Below, piece by piece: positions 23,595 through 37,362 of a DNA stretch of 64,000 bases. The notes under the pieces are model-generated. The model searched no databases and had not been told where the DNA came from. It saw nothing but the letters and a program-made list of their open reading frames with translations. Source of the DNA: Scleromitrula shiraiana (taxonomy: Eukaryota > Ascomycota > Leotiomycetes > Helotiales > Sclerotiniaceae); contig JABELC010000005.1 in assembly GCA_028455995.1 (NCBI GenBank), positions 2,418,001 through 2,482,000 of the forward strand, given 5' to 3'. Position 1 is the stretch's first letter. The number at the start of each line of letters is the position of its first letter. A program made the translations under genes and the position numbers.

Positions 23595-26500
23595 ACTAGC
23601 AAGGAGAGGGCCTGGAGAAGTCTTGGTGAGATACGCAACAGTACAAATTCAGAATGTATATTGGATACAATATACAGCTAAAGAACAAGTTACTGACCGG
23701 TAAAGCTTATATTTGTACTAGCAAGGAGAGAGCCTGGAGAAGTCTTGGTGAGATGTGCAGCAATTGATCTCAAATCCCCTAACCTCCCTGGTTAAGTGCA
23801 GTCTACAGCTACTTATCTGTAGTCAGTACCGATTACATATGTACAACAAGGAGAGGCTCTCGAGAATTGCTGGGTGAATGCAACAATCCATCTCAGACTT
23901 TCCTAACTTCCTTGATTAAGTATAGTCTACAGACACTAATCAGTAGTCAATGACGATTACATCGGCACTAACAAACAGAGACCCTCGGGAACTTCGGGAC
24001 GTGCACTACCCCGTTCAGCAACCCGGAAGATTTATAAATCGTCCGCCCGATTAATTAATCGGGCCTGCTGATTCACAAACAAATCAACCGGCCTTCCGGC
24101 TCAACTGGAATGGCCGATTGTCGAGTCAGCATTTCTGGGAGAGGTGAGTGGGTGGAGGAGACAAACAAGATCAACGATGAGACAATTAGCAAGAAGTGCA
24201 AAAAATGTAACATATAATCGTACTAGAAAAGAGTATTGACTTTTTAAAAAGTAGCTTTTATATCCTCAATTGTGCCTAATCTGCTAATCGGCCCAAAAAG
24301 AAATCAATCGGCCGCTTGACTCATAGTAAACCTCCCAATTTAGAAACGACCTCTGATTTATGAACCGCCCGGATTGCTGAACGGGTGGTACAAGCGCGAT
24401 ATGGAGGATTTCCCCTTTCAAGTATACCAAGTTAGTTAGCCGATACTTAGTTACTCCAAGCTAGTCTCCTACCAAATACTACCAGTGTATATACTAGCAA
24501 GGAGATGCCTTGTATCTATCTTGGCTAGATGTGCAACAATTCGAGATTTGAAATACTAATAGTGACCCAAAAGGAGGGGTATGGTTAGCTAGTCTGTTGT
24601 TTCTAGATACTATTGTATACTGGCAAGGAGATGCCTTGTATCTATCTTGGCTAGATGTGCAACAATTCGAGATTTGAGTTACGAGCAACCAATCCGAAGG
24701 TATGTATGAGTAGCTAGTCTGTTATAGCTAGATAATATTTCATTGCTAGCAAGGAGCACTCCTGGTTCTCTTGGCTAGATGTGTACTAATTGAGTTGAAA
24801 GTTTGAAATGGGTTGTATATTGTATATTAGCAAGGAGATGCGTTTGTATTTAGAGAGTGTAGATGTGCAATATTTTGAAAGATTGAGTGCTGGTGATGGG
24901 ATTATGATAGGAATCTTGATGATGATTATAAATGCTAGCAAGAAGCACTTATTATGTGGAGAAGAGGCAGGTATACAACATTTGAGCATTTCAAAGATTG
25001 ACGATATCGTTAATGTTTGCTGGTGTACCTTATTCACCACCATGTCTACAGTAGCTATGGACCGTGTGGTCACGACTATAAGTACTAGCAAAGTGTCTTG
25101 CTTGTGCCCATCTTGAGAACATACATACACAACGATTAACTCGGAAGCTCTGGGACTAAGAATTCTATATTCATACTAGCAAGGAGACACCTAGTATCTG
25201 TCTTGGAAAGACATGCAACACTTCAAGACTTCTCAATTTCAATGATAACCATTGGTGCAACCAATTCACTATTTGAATCTAAGAATGAATAGAATTGTTA
25301 CTAACAAGGAACACCCTGTGTATTAGAGTTTTACGATGTGCAACAGTTACTTTCTCGTTTTATAGGATCGAGGTTACTACAGCTAGTAGTTTGAGCTAAG
25401 CGAGTAATGAAAACTAATCCATTACTACGTCATATCTGGTAGCTCCAGAAGTATGGTTAAACTCATGATATTTGATACTAGCAAGGAACACTCTTGTATC
25501 TATCCTGGCTAGATGTACAATAATTGCTTGCTAGCTTCAAAAATTTCTACTATCTTGCGTACATAGTAGGTAGGTACTGAGAATTCGAGTTAAGCGAGTA
25601 GTAAAAAAAACTCGTCTTAATTACGTTCACGAGGTTATATCTACTACTAGTAGATACAATTATAATTACAACGACATGTACCAATAATTACTACCAAGTA
25701 TTACAATATGAATCTTAAGTATTGGGACGACATGGGGTGTGATGTCGTCTTATTTGGCCTGCCTAAAGAATTCTAGAACCAATTGATGGTTTAAGCTAAG
25801 CGAGTAGTGAAGGACTATTCTCATCACCACGTCATAGATATACAGATCTAATTATACTCAAGTAACTATGGTTGTAGATACTAGCAAGTAGTACCCCATG
25901 AATGTATAGCGCAGCGACGCGCAAGAATTGTTTTCTTCAAAAACTATGCATCGACTGCTGGTAGGTGGCAGAGGCGCAATTGAGCAGAATTTAATTGTTG
26001 GATACAGAGCTAATTCATCACTATACGGTGTCTAATTACCTAAGTAGAACACTAGCAAGGAGTACTCTTTGTTTTCATCCTGGCTAGATGCGCAAGAATT
26101 GTATTTTAGACATTGACTACCGAGAGCTGTCCAATGCCGGCGCAATTGAACCACGATTAAGTCTCCGATGGAATACTAATTCACCACCATATAGTGTTTA
26201 AACATCTACTAGCAAGGAACACCCCAGAATGTACAAGATTGAGATGTGCAACAATTGATTTTCAATCCCAACTATTGGTAGTTGGCCAGCGCCAGCGTGA
26301 TTAAGCTAAATTTAAGTTTTGGATATAGAACTAATTCACCACTAGAAGGTCTCTAACTACCTGCTAGCAAGGAGTACCCCATGTATACGCAGTGCTGTAA
26401 TGTGCAATAATTACCTGCTGTAGAACAGTTTGCCAGTACCGGCGCGATTCAAGTTACTAGTGGATAACTAATTCACCACCATACTACGTGTAGCACTGGA

Positions 26501-26595
26501 GATATCTTGTATGATTTAGACGCATGATAATAGGTACAGTACAGTACTAGCAAGGAGCACCGCATGTACAGCAGTGCGAATGCAACAATTGGTCT
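23595..26595 (+). repeat. Array of ~18 diverged direct-repeat units (CTAGCAAGGAG ... GATGTGCAACAATT)
   Basis: Each unit begins ACTAGCAAGGAG and, 25-35 nt later, ends near GATGTGCAACAATT, always on the plus strand. Starts are near 23595, 23717, 23842, 23967, 24492, 24619, 24745, 24826, 24934, 25084, 25175, 25300, 25477, 25880, 26051, 26208, 26363 and 26545. The last four are spaced 157, 155 and 182 bp and also share a GGCGCAATTGA-like block and a CTAATTCACCACCATATAG-like block. The array is therefore a degenerate tandem repeat of about 155 bp, expanded or contracted on its left side. Units 5 and 6 (24492 and 24619) are nearly identical over ~50 nt, including the CTTGTATCTATCTTGGCTAG middle. 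No frame stays open through it. Confidence 0.82.
24009..24388. mobile_element. Non-autonomous MITE with imperfect inverted repeats and TA target duplication
   Basis: The left end CCCCGTTCAGCAACCCGG matches the reverse complement of the right end (CCACCCGTTCAGCAATCCGG), and the similarity continues into TTTATAAATC / TTCATAAATC. The 380-bp element is flanked by TA on both sides (24007-24008 and 24389-24390), as expected of Tc1/mariner or pogo (Fot1-like) transposons. It has no coding capacity. Internally there are partly repeated words such as AATCGGCC/AATCGGGC. It sits exactly inside the core of an array unit: removing the element plus one TA restores a GTGCACTACAA-like unit end. Confidence 0.8.
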
Positions 26596-27713
26596 TTAGA
26601 AACTAAGTATCGATTACTGGTACTGATGATTGGCAGATACGACTGAGATCAAATGGAATTAAATTAAATTTAATTCAATTCAATTACTTGTTAGTGGGAA
26701 ATCAATCCTTTATTTGAATTTTGTATAGTTGGTTGCATATAAGAGAAGCATGTTTTGAGTCTGTAGAATGTAGAATGTGCAGGAGTATTGGTTCCGATAT
26801 GCGGCGAAAGAAAAGAAGAAAATATAGCCAAGACAATATTAACGGGAATACAATATTTAGGATAAATAGTTTGAACATGGTACAAGAACAGGGGCCCCAT
26901 GGTAGACGTGCAACATTTGGCGATGAAATGTTGGCGTTACAGGGAGGGAATGCGAGGATTTAGGATGGGAGTGATGAGGTAAGATAGGATGATATTAATG
27001 AGTAGAGGTTTAGGGTATTTGATTAAAGTTACTCAGGTGAATTAGAATTTGAAAGGGGTGATATTGTGGTTGCGACATGGGGTCTTAGGTGTGTTTTTTG
27101 AGGAATTATTTTAAAATGGATGAGTGAATGAGTACTAGGGATAACATGATAAATAGATGATACAGATGCGAATTTGAAATGGAAATAAACATGAACATGG
27201 CAGTTTGAATGGATGTGCGATGTGCAATGAACGCTGTGATTGATATTCAATTATAGTGTTTAGAAACGTTACTTCGAAAGAAAGAGCATCAAGTAATTCT
27301 TCGCTGTTATGTTCGCAATGCAATGCAGACGAAAGGGCAAAAACCAGCCTCCGATCCCAGTTCCAAGCCTGATCCTGATCTAGAAACTTCTAAACTCCAA
27401 TGTCATTGATGTAACTCTCTGTAGTTACCCCCAAGAATCTTCCTTCCAATGTAACGCCCTCATCATTCAAAACTTCTCTAAACCATTATCTAATTTGCCC
27501 CGATAATTATTACTTGGTTAACCGATAAACCGAGTTTTCGAAGCACGACCGTCGCAATTTGGAGATTCGAGAAGAGAGTAAGAGAATACGTCAATGGCTC
27601 CGACGCGAAAATGAAACCATCCAATAACCCAAGCACACCATCTCAAACCGAACTCTCACGCGTTTAAGGTTTCGAAAACATACCAATAGTTTCGATCGAT
27701 TATCGAACTATTT
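26596..27713. other. AT-rich intergenic DNA after the repeat array
   Basis: No supported gene. A weak GACGTGCAACATTTGG copy of the array core lies near 26905, and a GATGTGCAATGAACG copy near 27218. A short AATTAAATT-type repeat lies at 26655-26685. Confidence 0.5.
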
Positions 27714-27724
27714 TCAACGGCGGC

Positions 27725-28345
27725 CGCTGTGTGTGTTTGTTACCAGGTCGAAAAGGTTCGGGGGAGGATGGTTAAGATGTTGAGAAGCATCGTCATGATG
27801 TTGGGAAGGGAGAATGCGCGTAATTGTCACTCGACCGACGCGGTCCGGAGGAGGTTCGTTAAGATTTAGAGGACGGATGGTACTCTCGGTTGTTACCCGG
27901 TCCGGAGGAGGATTGTCAAGATATTGGGGACGGACAGCCGGGGCAGGTTGGTGCAAGAGTGATTGAGATTCAGGTGGAAGTTCAAGAGGTTGAGGACGGC
28001 TTACCCGATCGATGAGGTCCGGAGAAGGATTTTTAAAATGTGGAAAACAGCAAACGTTACCCATGGTTGTTGCTTGATCGAGGAGGTTTGGAGGAGAATT
28101 GTTAAGATGTTGAGAACGGCGGGCGTTGCCTATGGTTGTTATCTGATCGAAGAAGTCTAAAGAAAGATCGTGAAAATGTTGAAGACGGTAAGCACTGCCC
28201 GTGGCTGTCACCCGATCAAAAAAGTCCGAAGGAGGATTGTTAAGATTTTGAGGACTGGCAGGCTGGTTGAAGGGTGATTGAGATTCAGGTGGAAGCTCAA
28301 GATGTTGTATTGCGAGATATTCTTGTCTCTACCCACCAGCCAACC
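27725..28345 (-). repeat. Degenerate ~66-bp minisatellite with an open reading frame
   Basis: About six to seven imperfect units of ~66 bp run through this segment; the clearest lie at 28020-28240. A second, longer-period duplication (words near GATTGAGATTCAGGTGGAAG at about 27960 and 28274) overlies it. On the minus strand the frame stays open from about 28340 to the stop at 27714. It encodes a Pro/Asn-rich repeat of about 22 residues with the pattern LNNPPPDxxDxVTTxGNxxR. No good start codon lies inside the frame. A possible acceptor (GGGTAG) at its upstream edge could link it to an exon starting with the ATG at 28396. Whether this is a gene or only an in-frame minisatellite is unresolved. 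Confidence 0.55.
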
Positions 28346-30140
<1,795 letters not shown>

Positions 30141-32033
30141 ATGGCAGACCATACACTTCCTTTACTACGAAAAGATTTCATAACAAATCTTCCAAAAACT
30201 TCTTCATCTTCATCAATCGCCGATATGAGGGTTAATGAATCACAAAAGTTAAGAGTTCTCATATCATCAAATGGATCAAAAGATGTCGCACAAGCTTTAT
30301 CACTCGTTGTTAGATTATCCAAGAATCCTAAACTCGAAATTCGAGCGATTGTCGACGAAGAATCACATCCATCAAGCCGATTATCACACGAAACAATAGT
30401 ATATCAGAATAGGAACTACAATTCCAAGGAAAAAGACCATCCATATAAGACCAAGCAAAACGAATACTTTCGAAAACAAGCCTTCGAGTTATGCGATTGG
30501 GCAGATATACTCGTATTAGCACCTATCGATGCCGACACTTTTGCGAAGATGTTGCACGGCATAACCGATTCTTTTATACTCGAAATTCTCCGTGGGTGGG
30601 ACGTATCAAAGAAAATTCTCCTTGTGCCAGGAATGACAACCTCGATGTGGGAGAACCCGTTGACCAAGAAACAATTAAACAAAGTGCGAAGAAAATGGCA
30701 ATGGGTTCGAGTTATGCAACCAATTTTATGGCATTATGATGAGAAAGGCGCGGGGAAATGTTTTGTTGGATGGGATGGCTTTAATGAGTTGGTTGATGTT
30801 ATTAAGAATCAAGCAGAACTTATGACAATCGGACATGATGTTGATATTGCAGCTTCTGGAGCCGCCAGTCTAGCACGATATAACATAAAGACGGACGCGA
30901 TTTTACCACCTGAACTATGGACACTTATTTTCGAATATGTAGGGGATTGGGAAGTATCAAGAGCTCTCAACGTTTACGCAAATATTCCTAAACCAATTGA
31001 ATGGCAACGAGAACCTGGGGATACCAAAGATAAATTACAAATTTATATGCGAACTCTTGAGTGGACTATTCTTACATCGCGGGTCTCGAAAATCATTGAT
31101 AAATTGAAAGAGGCACCCGAAAATATGCGAGAACTTTCACCGTTATGTGTAAAGCTTATCATCAAATTCTGTCTCACCGAAATTCTTTCCTATCTCGAAA
31201 CAAATTTGAAAGACGTTTTCTGGGCTACGTTCGGACAAAAGCTTTTACCTATAAAAGCTTCAGCAGTTTACGGGCGAACAGAAATTCTCGAATGGTGGCG
31301 CACATCTCCAACTTTCCTATCAAAAGATTATACCGCGGAAGCAATTGATGGAGCATCAAAAGCAGGATTCGTACATGTTCTCGACTGGTGGAGAAAATCA
31401 GGATTACCTCTTAAATATACAGAACTAGCATTGGAACAAGCGTCATCAAAAGGACATATGTTAGTTTTGGAATGGTGGAAACAAGCCAGTATGCCTCACA
31501 ACGAAGCCGAAAGAAGAACTCGCCACGGAGCACATTTGTTAGTCGATGGCGAAGCCACCAATACATCTAACACAGATGTTCTACCAGCTCTTCAACTCAA
31601 ACCCGGAAAAGCTCTACTAGCAGCCGCTCAAAACAACAAATCTCTCGTTCTCCGCTGGTGGGATAATTCCGGCATTCCAATTGCCCATTCCGAATCTGTT
31701 GCTAAACTCGCCTCTGCTCACGGTCATGTCGAATGTTTAGATACGTGGAGAGAGCTCAAAGGGGAAAAACTAGCATTTGATAACCAAGTTCTTGTTGGTC
31801 CGACAAAGAATGGCCATGTGGAGGTATTGGAGTGGTGGAAAAGGTTTAGTAGGGGAGAGGATGGGAGACCGGCTGGGGGGAGGGTAGAATATAAAACTTG
31901 TGATATTGAGGAGGCGCTGGAGGATAGTGTGGGGAATGAGGGGGATGAGGAGGTCGTTCGGAGGTGGTGGGCTAGGAATGGGTTGAATTTGGGGGTTCAA
32001 GTTAGTGAGTGGACTAGGGTTAAGGTTTTGTGA
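30141..32033 (+). CDS. PPCDC/HAL3-like flavoprotein domain fused to ankyrin-like repeats
   Basis: A single exon of 630 residues. The ATG at 30141 follows CAAA and has G at +4. Residues about 33-235 match the HFCD flavoprotein fold of phosphopantothenoylcysteine decarboxylase and Hal3. DWADILVLAPIDADTFAKML (120-139) corresponds to the usual WADxxVxAPxSANTxAK. VPGMTTSMWENPLT (162-175) corresponds to PAMNTxMWxxP. The PAMN asparagine and the histidine that precede catalysis in PPCDC appear replaced (Thr and Ala by my alignment), so decarboxylase activity is unlikely. From about residue 360 come some six imperfect repeats built on GHVxVLEWWxxSGLP, an ankyrin-like pattern with a Trp-Trp signature. 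Such a fusion suggests a flavin-binding or scaffold role. The function is unknown. Confidence 0.8.
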   Translation: MADHTLPLLRKDFITNLPKTSSSSSIADMRVNESQKLRVLISSNGSKDVAQALSLVVRLSKNPKLEIRAIVDEESHPSSRLSHETIVYQNRNYNSKEKDHPYKTKQNEYFRKQAFELCDWADILVLAPIDADTFAKMLHGITDSFILEILRGWDVSKKILLVPGMTTSMWENPLTKKQLNKVRRKWQWVRVMQPILWHYDEKGAGKCFVGWDGFNELVDVIKNQAELMTIGHDVDIAASGAASLARYNIKTDAILPPELWTLIFEYVGDWEVSRALNVYANIPKPIEWQREPGDTKDKLQIYMRTLEWTILTSRVSKIIDKLKEAPENMRELSPLCVKLIIKFCLTEILSYLETNLKDVFWATFGQKLLPIKASAVYGRTEILEWWRTSPTFLSKDYTAEAIDGASKAGFVHVLDWWRKSGLPLKYTELALEQASSKGHMLVLEWWKQASMPHNEAERRTRHGAHLLVDGEATNTSNTDVLPALQLKPGKALLAAAQNNKSLVLRWWDNSGIPIAHSESVAKLASAHGHVECLDTWRELKGEKLAFDNQVLVGPTKNGHVEVLEWWKRFSRGEDGRPAGGRVEYKTCDIEEALEDSVGNEGDEEVVRRWWARNGLNLGVQVSEWTRVKVL

Positions 32034-35000
32034 TGGGATGGATGGATTGAAATGAAATGAAATTGATCGGGAGGAAGGTTTCTTGTTTTCTCATGGCCTG
32101 TGGAGTTAGGTGTTGGGATGAATGTCCTCATGCATAAATGAATGGACGTAATAATGATAAGACTGGAGCATTGGGTATATACATTTACCAGGCCAGGGCA
32201 TCGGGATGGAGTTCTAGGCTTGCATCATGGTATCCACCTACCCCTGTGTTATTATACTACAAATTGTAACTATGAATATGACCATAGGTCTTTAAATACA
32301 TATACCGACTTGAATAGACATCTAATTCCTTTTATTATTTTGCTTTTAAGCTGTGAATTTTATTTATCTCTTCTCTCGATCTACCAATAGATATTGTGGA
32401 TATAAATCCAAGGTTTATGGCACTTAGTTCATACATGTTCCCATCCATTCAGCCATTGACCTAACTATTCCTAGAAGTATATAATCATATATTCACTCCT
32501 CATACCCACCCACCCATCTTATCCTATCCTATCCTATCATAATCATAATCCTTTTCCCTTTCCAAATCTATAAGTACCCCCCCTCCCCTCTCATACCAAC
32601 ACCTCTCCATACAACAGTCGTTTATCCACGGTCTCCGTTTTGAATGTTCTTTCTGCATCCCATCTTCGATTTTCCACCCTGTGTTTGACTATCCGATATT
32701 TGATCCCGAGTGATGGGTATTTTGAATTGAGACTTTTGTTGCTATATAAAATTTATCCAAGTGGTGGTTGGGAAATCGGGTGCCAGTGGGTATATTGGAT
32801 GGCTTTATTGCTGTTATTACTATGGTGGTTGTTACAAACAAAATTCGATATATTATTACCGAGATACTCGTTGTTTATTATTGTTTATTGATCTTCCCCC
32901 TCCCTATGACAGGATAAAATTAAGTTGTTTGGAATCAAGGAAGCATATATAGGTAGACGGTAAGTCAATATATTAGCCACCCTTCCTTATGCCGTTTTGA
33001 TTTCGTTATACTATAAACTGTGCTGGAGAGTTTATTTTTTTGGATGGTGAGAAGGGGGCATTTATATCTTTAGCTTAGGCAATGCGGAATGAAATGTATG
33101 AGATGGTATTTGGTGGAATTGAGAAGGGCAAGGGCAAATGCATCGGTGTAGTTGGGATTGGTGTCGGGATGGAAGTGCATGTATTCATTATCTTACCCCC
33201 CCTTTCCTCCTTCCCCTCTGTCCCCACTCCTACCTACTGCCCTACCAACCCCCCTCTCTCAACCCAAACCAAACCCGAAACCATCCATAAATATCCGCCC
33301 TCACACCAACCATTCGAGACTGCATCACCTAAACGTAAAGAGGATTAGGATGCGACCAACACTAGCCCGGTTATGAATGCTGAACTCGTCTCGATAGTTG
33401 GATCGATGTGTAAAACCTTATCTTGGAGATGGAGCAGAAAGTGTTGATTTAGTTATTGTTATTGTCGGAAAGAAACATGATTGCCAGTATTGTGGTGTTT
33501 CCACTTATTGTGGTTGATCATCCATTTTCACTACAATGGTTACTATCATCTCATGATCCCATCCTTTACCTCACGGAACTTGGGATTTCCTTCATCTCCG
33601 CAGCAAAGGCCCCCAAGAACTTAGCTTTTTTGAGCACTGAAAGTAATGATAGCCGTGTCGAGAGTAGTCTAGTGGTTTTCTGATGAGGGGGAGAAAGAGG
33701 TTTTTATATGTTGATGGGATCTGTAGAAGGGGGTGGAGAGACAGGGGATGAGAAAAGGAGGTGAGGACACTAAGGAGTAGAGGTAGAGGTGGATGTATTC
33801 ACTATCTACCCCTCTCTGCTTGCCCTCGCTTTTTCTCCTCCTCTCCTTCTCAAACCATTCCAAACCCTAAATTATCCATAAATATTCACATCCTCCACCG
33901 ACTGCCCAGCTCTTCAACATCTAAACCTGGAAAAGGACTAGCCTGCTTGTAATACAAGTACCATAGCTGGTTGGCCCTATGATTTGGGAATTGGATTGAG
34001 GCGTAGGTTTTTCGAGTTGGGAGTCTATATAAGATCTCTCAACTTAACCAGATGTTGTTGTTTCGTCAATACATTTGCACCGAGGAGTCGAAGCTGACAA
34101 GAAGTAGTCTTGAGTCAATGAAATTTCAAAAAATTGAGTCAATAAGCAGCTAACCTATACATACATGCAGCTGACATTCAGGCTTCTCTTTCTATGATTG
34201 TATGTTCTCGTACACTTTTGCTGTCAAACTTCCCAGTAGTTGCTATTGCTAGCAAGCAAAATCGGTAAGATCTATTCAAGATGACAGTGACGATGATATT
34301 AGTTAAAGACAAGATGTTATATCAATGAAATGTTTGCTTAAAAACGCTGTCTTCAAATATATATAGTTCCAAGTTAGACTCGTGATTATGGTTATAATAC
34401 TGCTGAACTATTTCATAAACTATCCGTCCATGAACTTTGAATAACTATTCGTTGATTGACACTAATTGTGGAAGATGAGGGTATGTTTATATTTTTATAG
34501 TGATGAAGCGAGTGCTGTAGTCAATCATAGAATTTCCTAAATAGGAAATAATAAAGCTGTAGTGAATTCTACCTTTTGAAAGAGGTAAAACATCAAACTT
34601 AGGAATTTTAAATAATACATTCAAGTTCATGGGTCAGATTGGTCCTCATTGTTCATATTAAGTTTCCAATCCGTCTAAATAAATTCTCTCCAGCCACGGC
34701 AAATCATCAAATTGCATTCGCAGTTGGTTAGATGGGCGAAATCGAACTAATGCTATGTCTGTCTGTACCAGCATTATGCCCTAGAATCATGTTTTAGCCA
34801 TCCTAGTTGCACATCCTAAAAGCTCATATCTTCCTTGGAAGGTGATAAATATTATCGTTGTTTATTTCACTACTACCTACTGTCAAAATTATCGTCTAGT
34901 ATTGTAGATATTTGGAACAAGTATACTGTCAAATAATGAATAATTATGTCGGCAGCAGTATTAGTTATTGTTGTAATAGTAGCAGGTAAGCATGAAATAT

Positions 35001-37315
35001 TTTTGATCATTTCATCTTGAGAAAACATGGGATTCCATTGATTCCGATCTTTTTCGAGTTATACTGTTTCAAGTTTACAAGAACATCCCTTTCCTTTTAT
35101 ATTCTAGGAAACGTCACCCCAAGTTCTTCCTAGTCTTGTTAGGTATTCACTCCGCCATGAGAGATCCCTGATCAGCGGTTAACTTATATCTTATTGATAT
35201 TATACCCACATACACCTCAGATACAAAATCTTGATTCAGTTTATCGGATTCAGGTAAATCAACTCTCATTTTATATAAGATGGGAAATTTTCTTATGGTT
35301 GAGATAGACATACTACTACGGAGAAACGATACAAAAAGCTTTTAAACTAAAGTCTAAAACAAAACAATTGTGTAGTATCTCCATAGCAGCTAATTTTGCT
35401 TGATCATCCAACTTGTCTCAACAAACCATCTATTGGTATCTAACTTCAACTTCCACTTAACTAAGTCAATCTCTCGATCTCTTCGTCAAACCTCATACTA
35501 TACACTATGATTGCTGTCATACATCCATTCCCACCACTCACCCATCACACTTCACCCCAAGAATACACATCTCCCCTCATCCTGGATATATACCGAGAAT
35601 TCTCCAGAACTCTCATGCGTTTCCTAATCATAAGCCGCATACCACAAAGCGCACCTTTTAGTTTCCAGACATCAGGGGTTTTTTATTCTCTTGTAATAGC
35701 ATGGATAATGGGGGATAGAACAGACTTCTGGATAGTAAATGGGTATTTATACTCCATCACAATATTGCCTAGTTCGAAAACCCACTATGATGATCAGGAA
35801 TATGGTATCCACTTCCATTATTCTCTAAGATGAAAACTAACTATATTCTATATATTGTATAGTAGTCTGCTACAAGCAAATAGCAAAAGCATCTCCCGGG
35901 GGTATTTATGCTCTATCTATGGAGACTCTTTTGGTATATATAAGTAATAGCCTCTCACTCTCACTAGGTTTTATTTTCCTGCCAGATACATTTGGGAACG
36001 TATTGTTGACTACTGCAGATGAATCTTTTTGAGGGTGATGATGGGTTCGGAGTGTAGCATTCACTCAGTTACTCGGAGTTTGTTGGTTAGAGGTTAGGTA
36101 GGGAGTTCTATATCGAGTGAAGTGATGAGTGGATGGTCGTTGGTATTCGTTAGCGATATCATTAGGAGTGTTATTGTTATTTATATACGTCGTTTTGATA
36201 ATTGCTATCCATTCCTTACATCCATCCCATTTAGTTTCTGCACACTCCTATATAAGCGGCATAAAATCGTTCTCGTAGGAGTTCAGATCTAAAGCATAGC
36301 ATATCAAGCTCATGCACAAGCTTAGTTTCCCCAATGAACTGGTGGTAGTAAAATCACTCTTCGAGTAATGCTACTAGACCTACTATTTATAACCCCAGAA
36401 CCGGAAGTGAGATCGCCCACGATCCACTTTCAGCTTTTTGAGATATATTCACTTGGTGAAATTGATGATAATCATTATCTTGAGTACCCTGATAGTAAAA
36501 TCTCACACATAACTTACGAATCCCTCAAGTTAGTGAATCATCAAACCACCCCCCTCTTCTCCATTCATCCTGGCATCGAAGCCGAAGCTCAAATTATCAT
36601 ATACAAAGGCGATCCATACTTCTTAAATCCATTCATTCACATTGGAGCTCCCCAATCGTGCGAAGGATTTCAGGAACGCTCCGGCAGAACTGAAAATTCC
36701 GATTTACATATCCAAACCCAATCTTTTAGATATCGAAACACATACACCAAAATCCAAGACCCTAAAGAACCCAAGCATTTCCTCCCATCGTCAATCACAA
36801 TATCCCTTCCAATCACTCATATTCACTCATATTCACCCATATACCCTCATACACAAGCACATAGTCCACATAACCCACAATTACACAACCAAACTATATA
36901 GTGAATCTCCCCCCATGTACCCCCATGCACCCCCATCTCACAACCAATTCCCTATATATACCCCTCCCCTCCACCATCACCTCCCTCCCCAAGAGCAAAA
37001 TAAAAAGAAGAGAGTTTTAATTCAACATGGTAGATCTTGATCTCCGTCTCGAGATTATTCTTATTCTTCTTCTTATTCTTGTCTCTAATCGTAATCGTAA
37101 TCATAATCGTAATCGTCATCGAACATCACATCACATAAACCGTTAATCACCGCTACGAATATCGTAAACGAAATATTTGCTTCGTAAGTTTGATGTTTAA
37201 ATTTCAGACTCTATATTCTACTCTACTGTACTCTACTCCACTATACATTACTCTACTATACGCAATAGAATATAATAGAACAGATAAATCATATCATTAT
37301 GCTAATTATGCTAAC

Positions 37316-37362
37316 AACAACAACAATAATAACAACAACAACAACAACAACAACAATAACAT
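37316..37362. repeat. (AAC)n microsatellite
   Basis: Interrupted AAC/AAT trinucleotide run of about 45 bp. Confidence 0.9.

Noticed and set aside
23595..26595. Regularly repeated short sequence reminiscent of a CRISPR array
   Set aside because: Spacing is irregular (80-520 bp), repeats are diverged at internal positions, and every gene around has eukaryotic introns. No cas-like gene is present.
16892..27713. Possible RIP-mutated transposon island
   Set aside because: No recognisable transposase or reverse-transcriptase remnants were seen, and the sequence is not extremely AT-rich by eye. Dinucleotide indices (TpA/ApT and CpA+TpG over ApC+GpT) would be needed to decide, and I could not compute them.
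36368..36901. 177-codon open frame on the plus strand, and a 108-codon frame at 35507-35833
   Set aside because: The second half of the longer frame is C-rich low-complexity sequence open in two frames at once. Neither has a recognisable domain.
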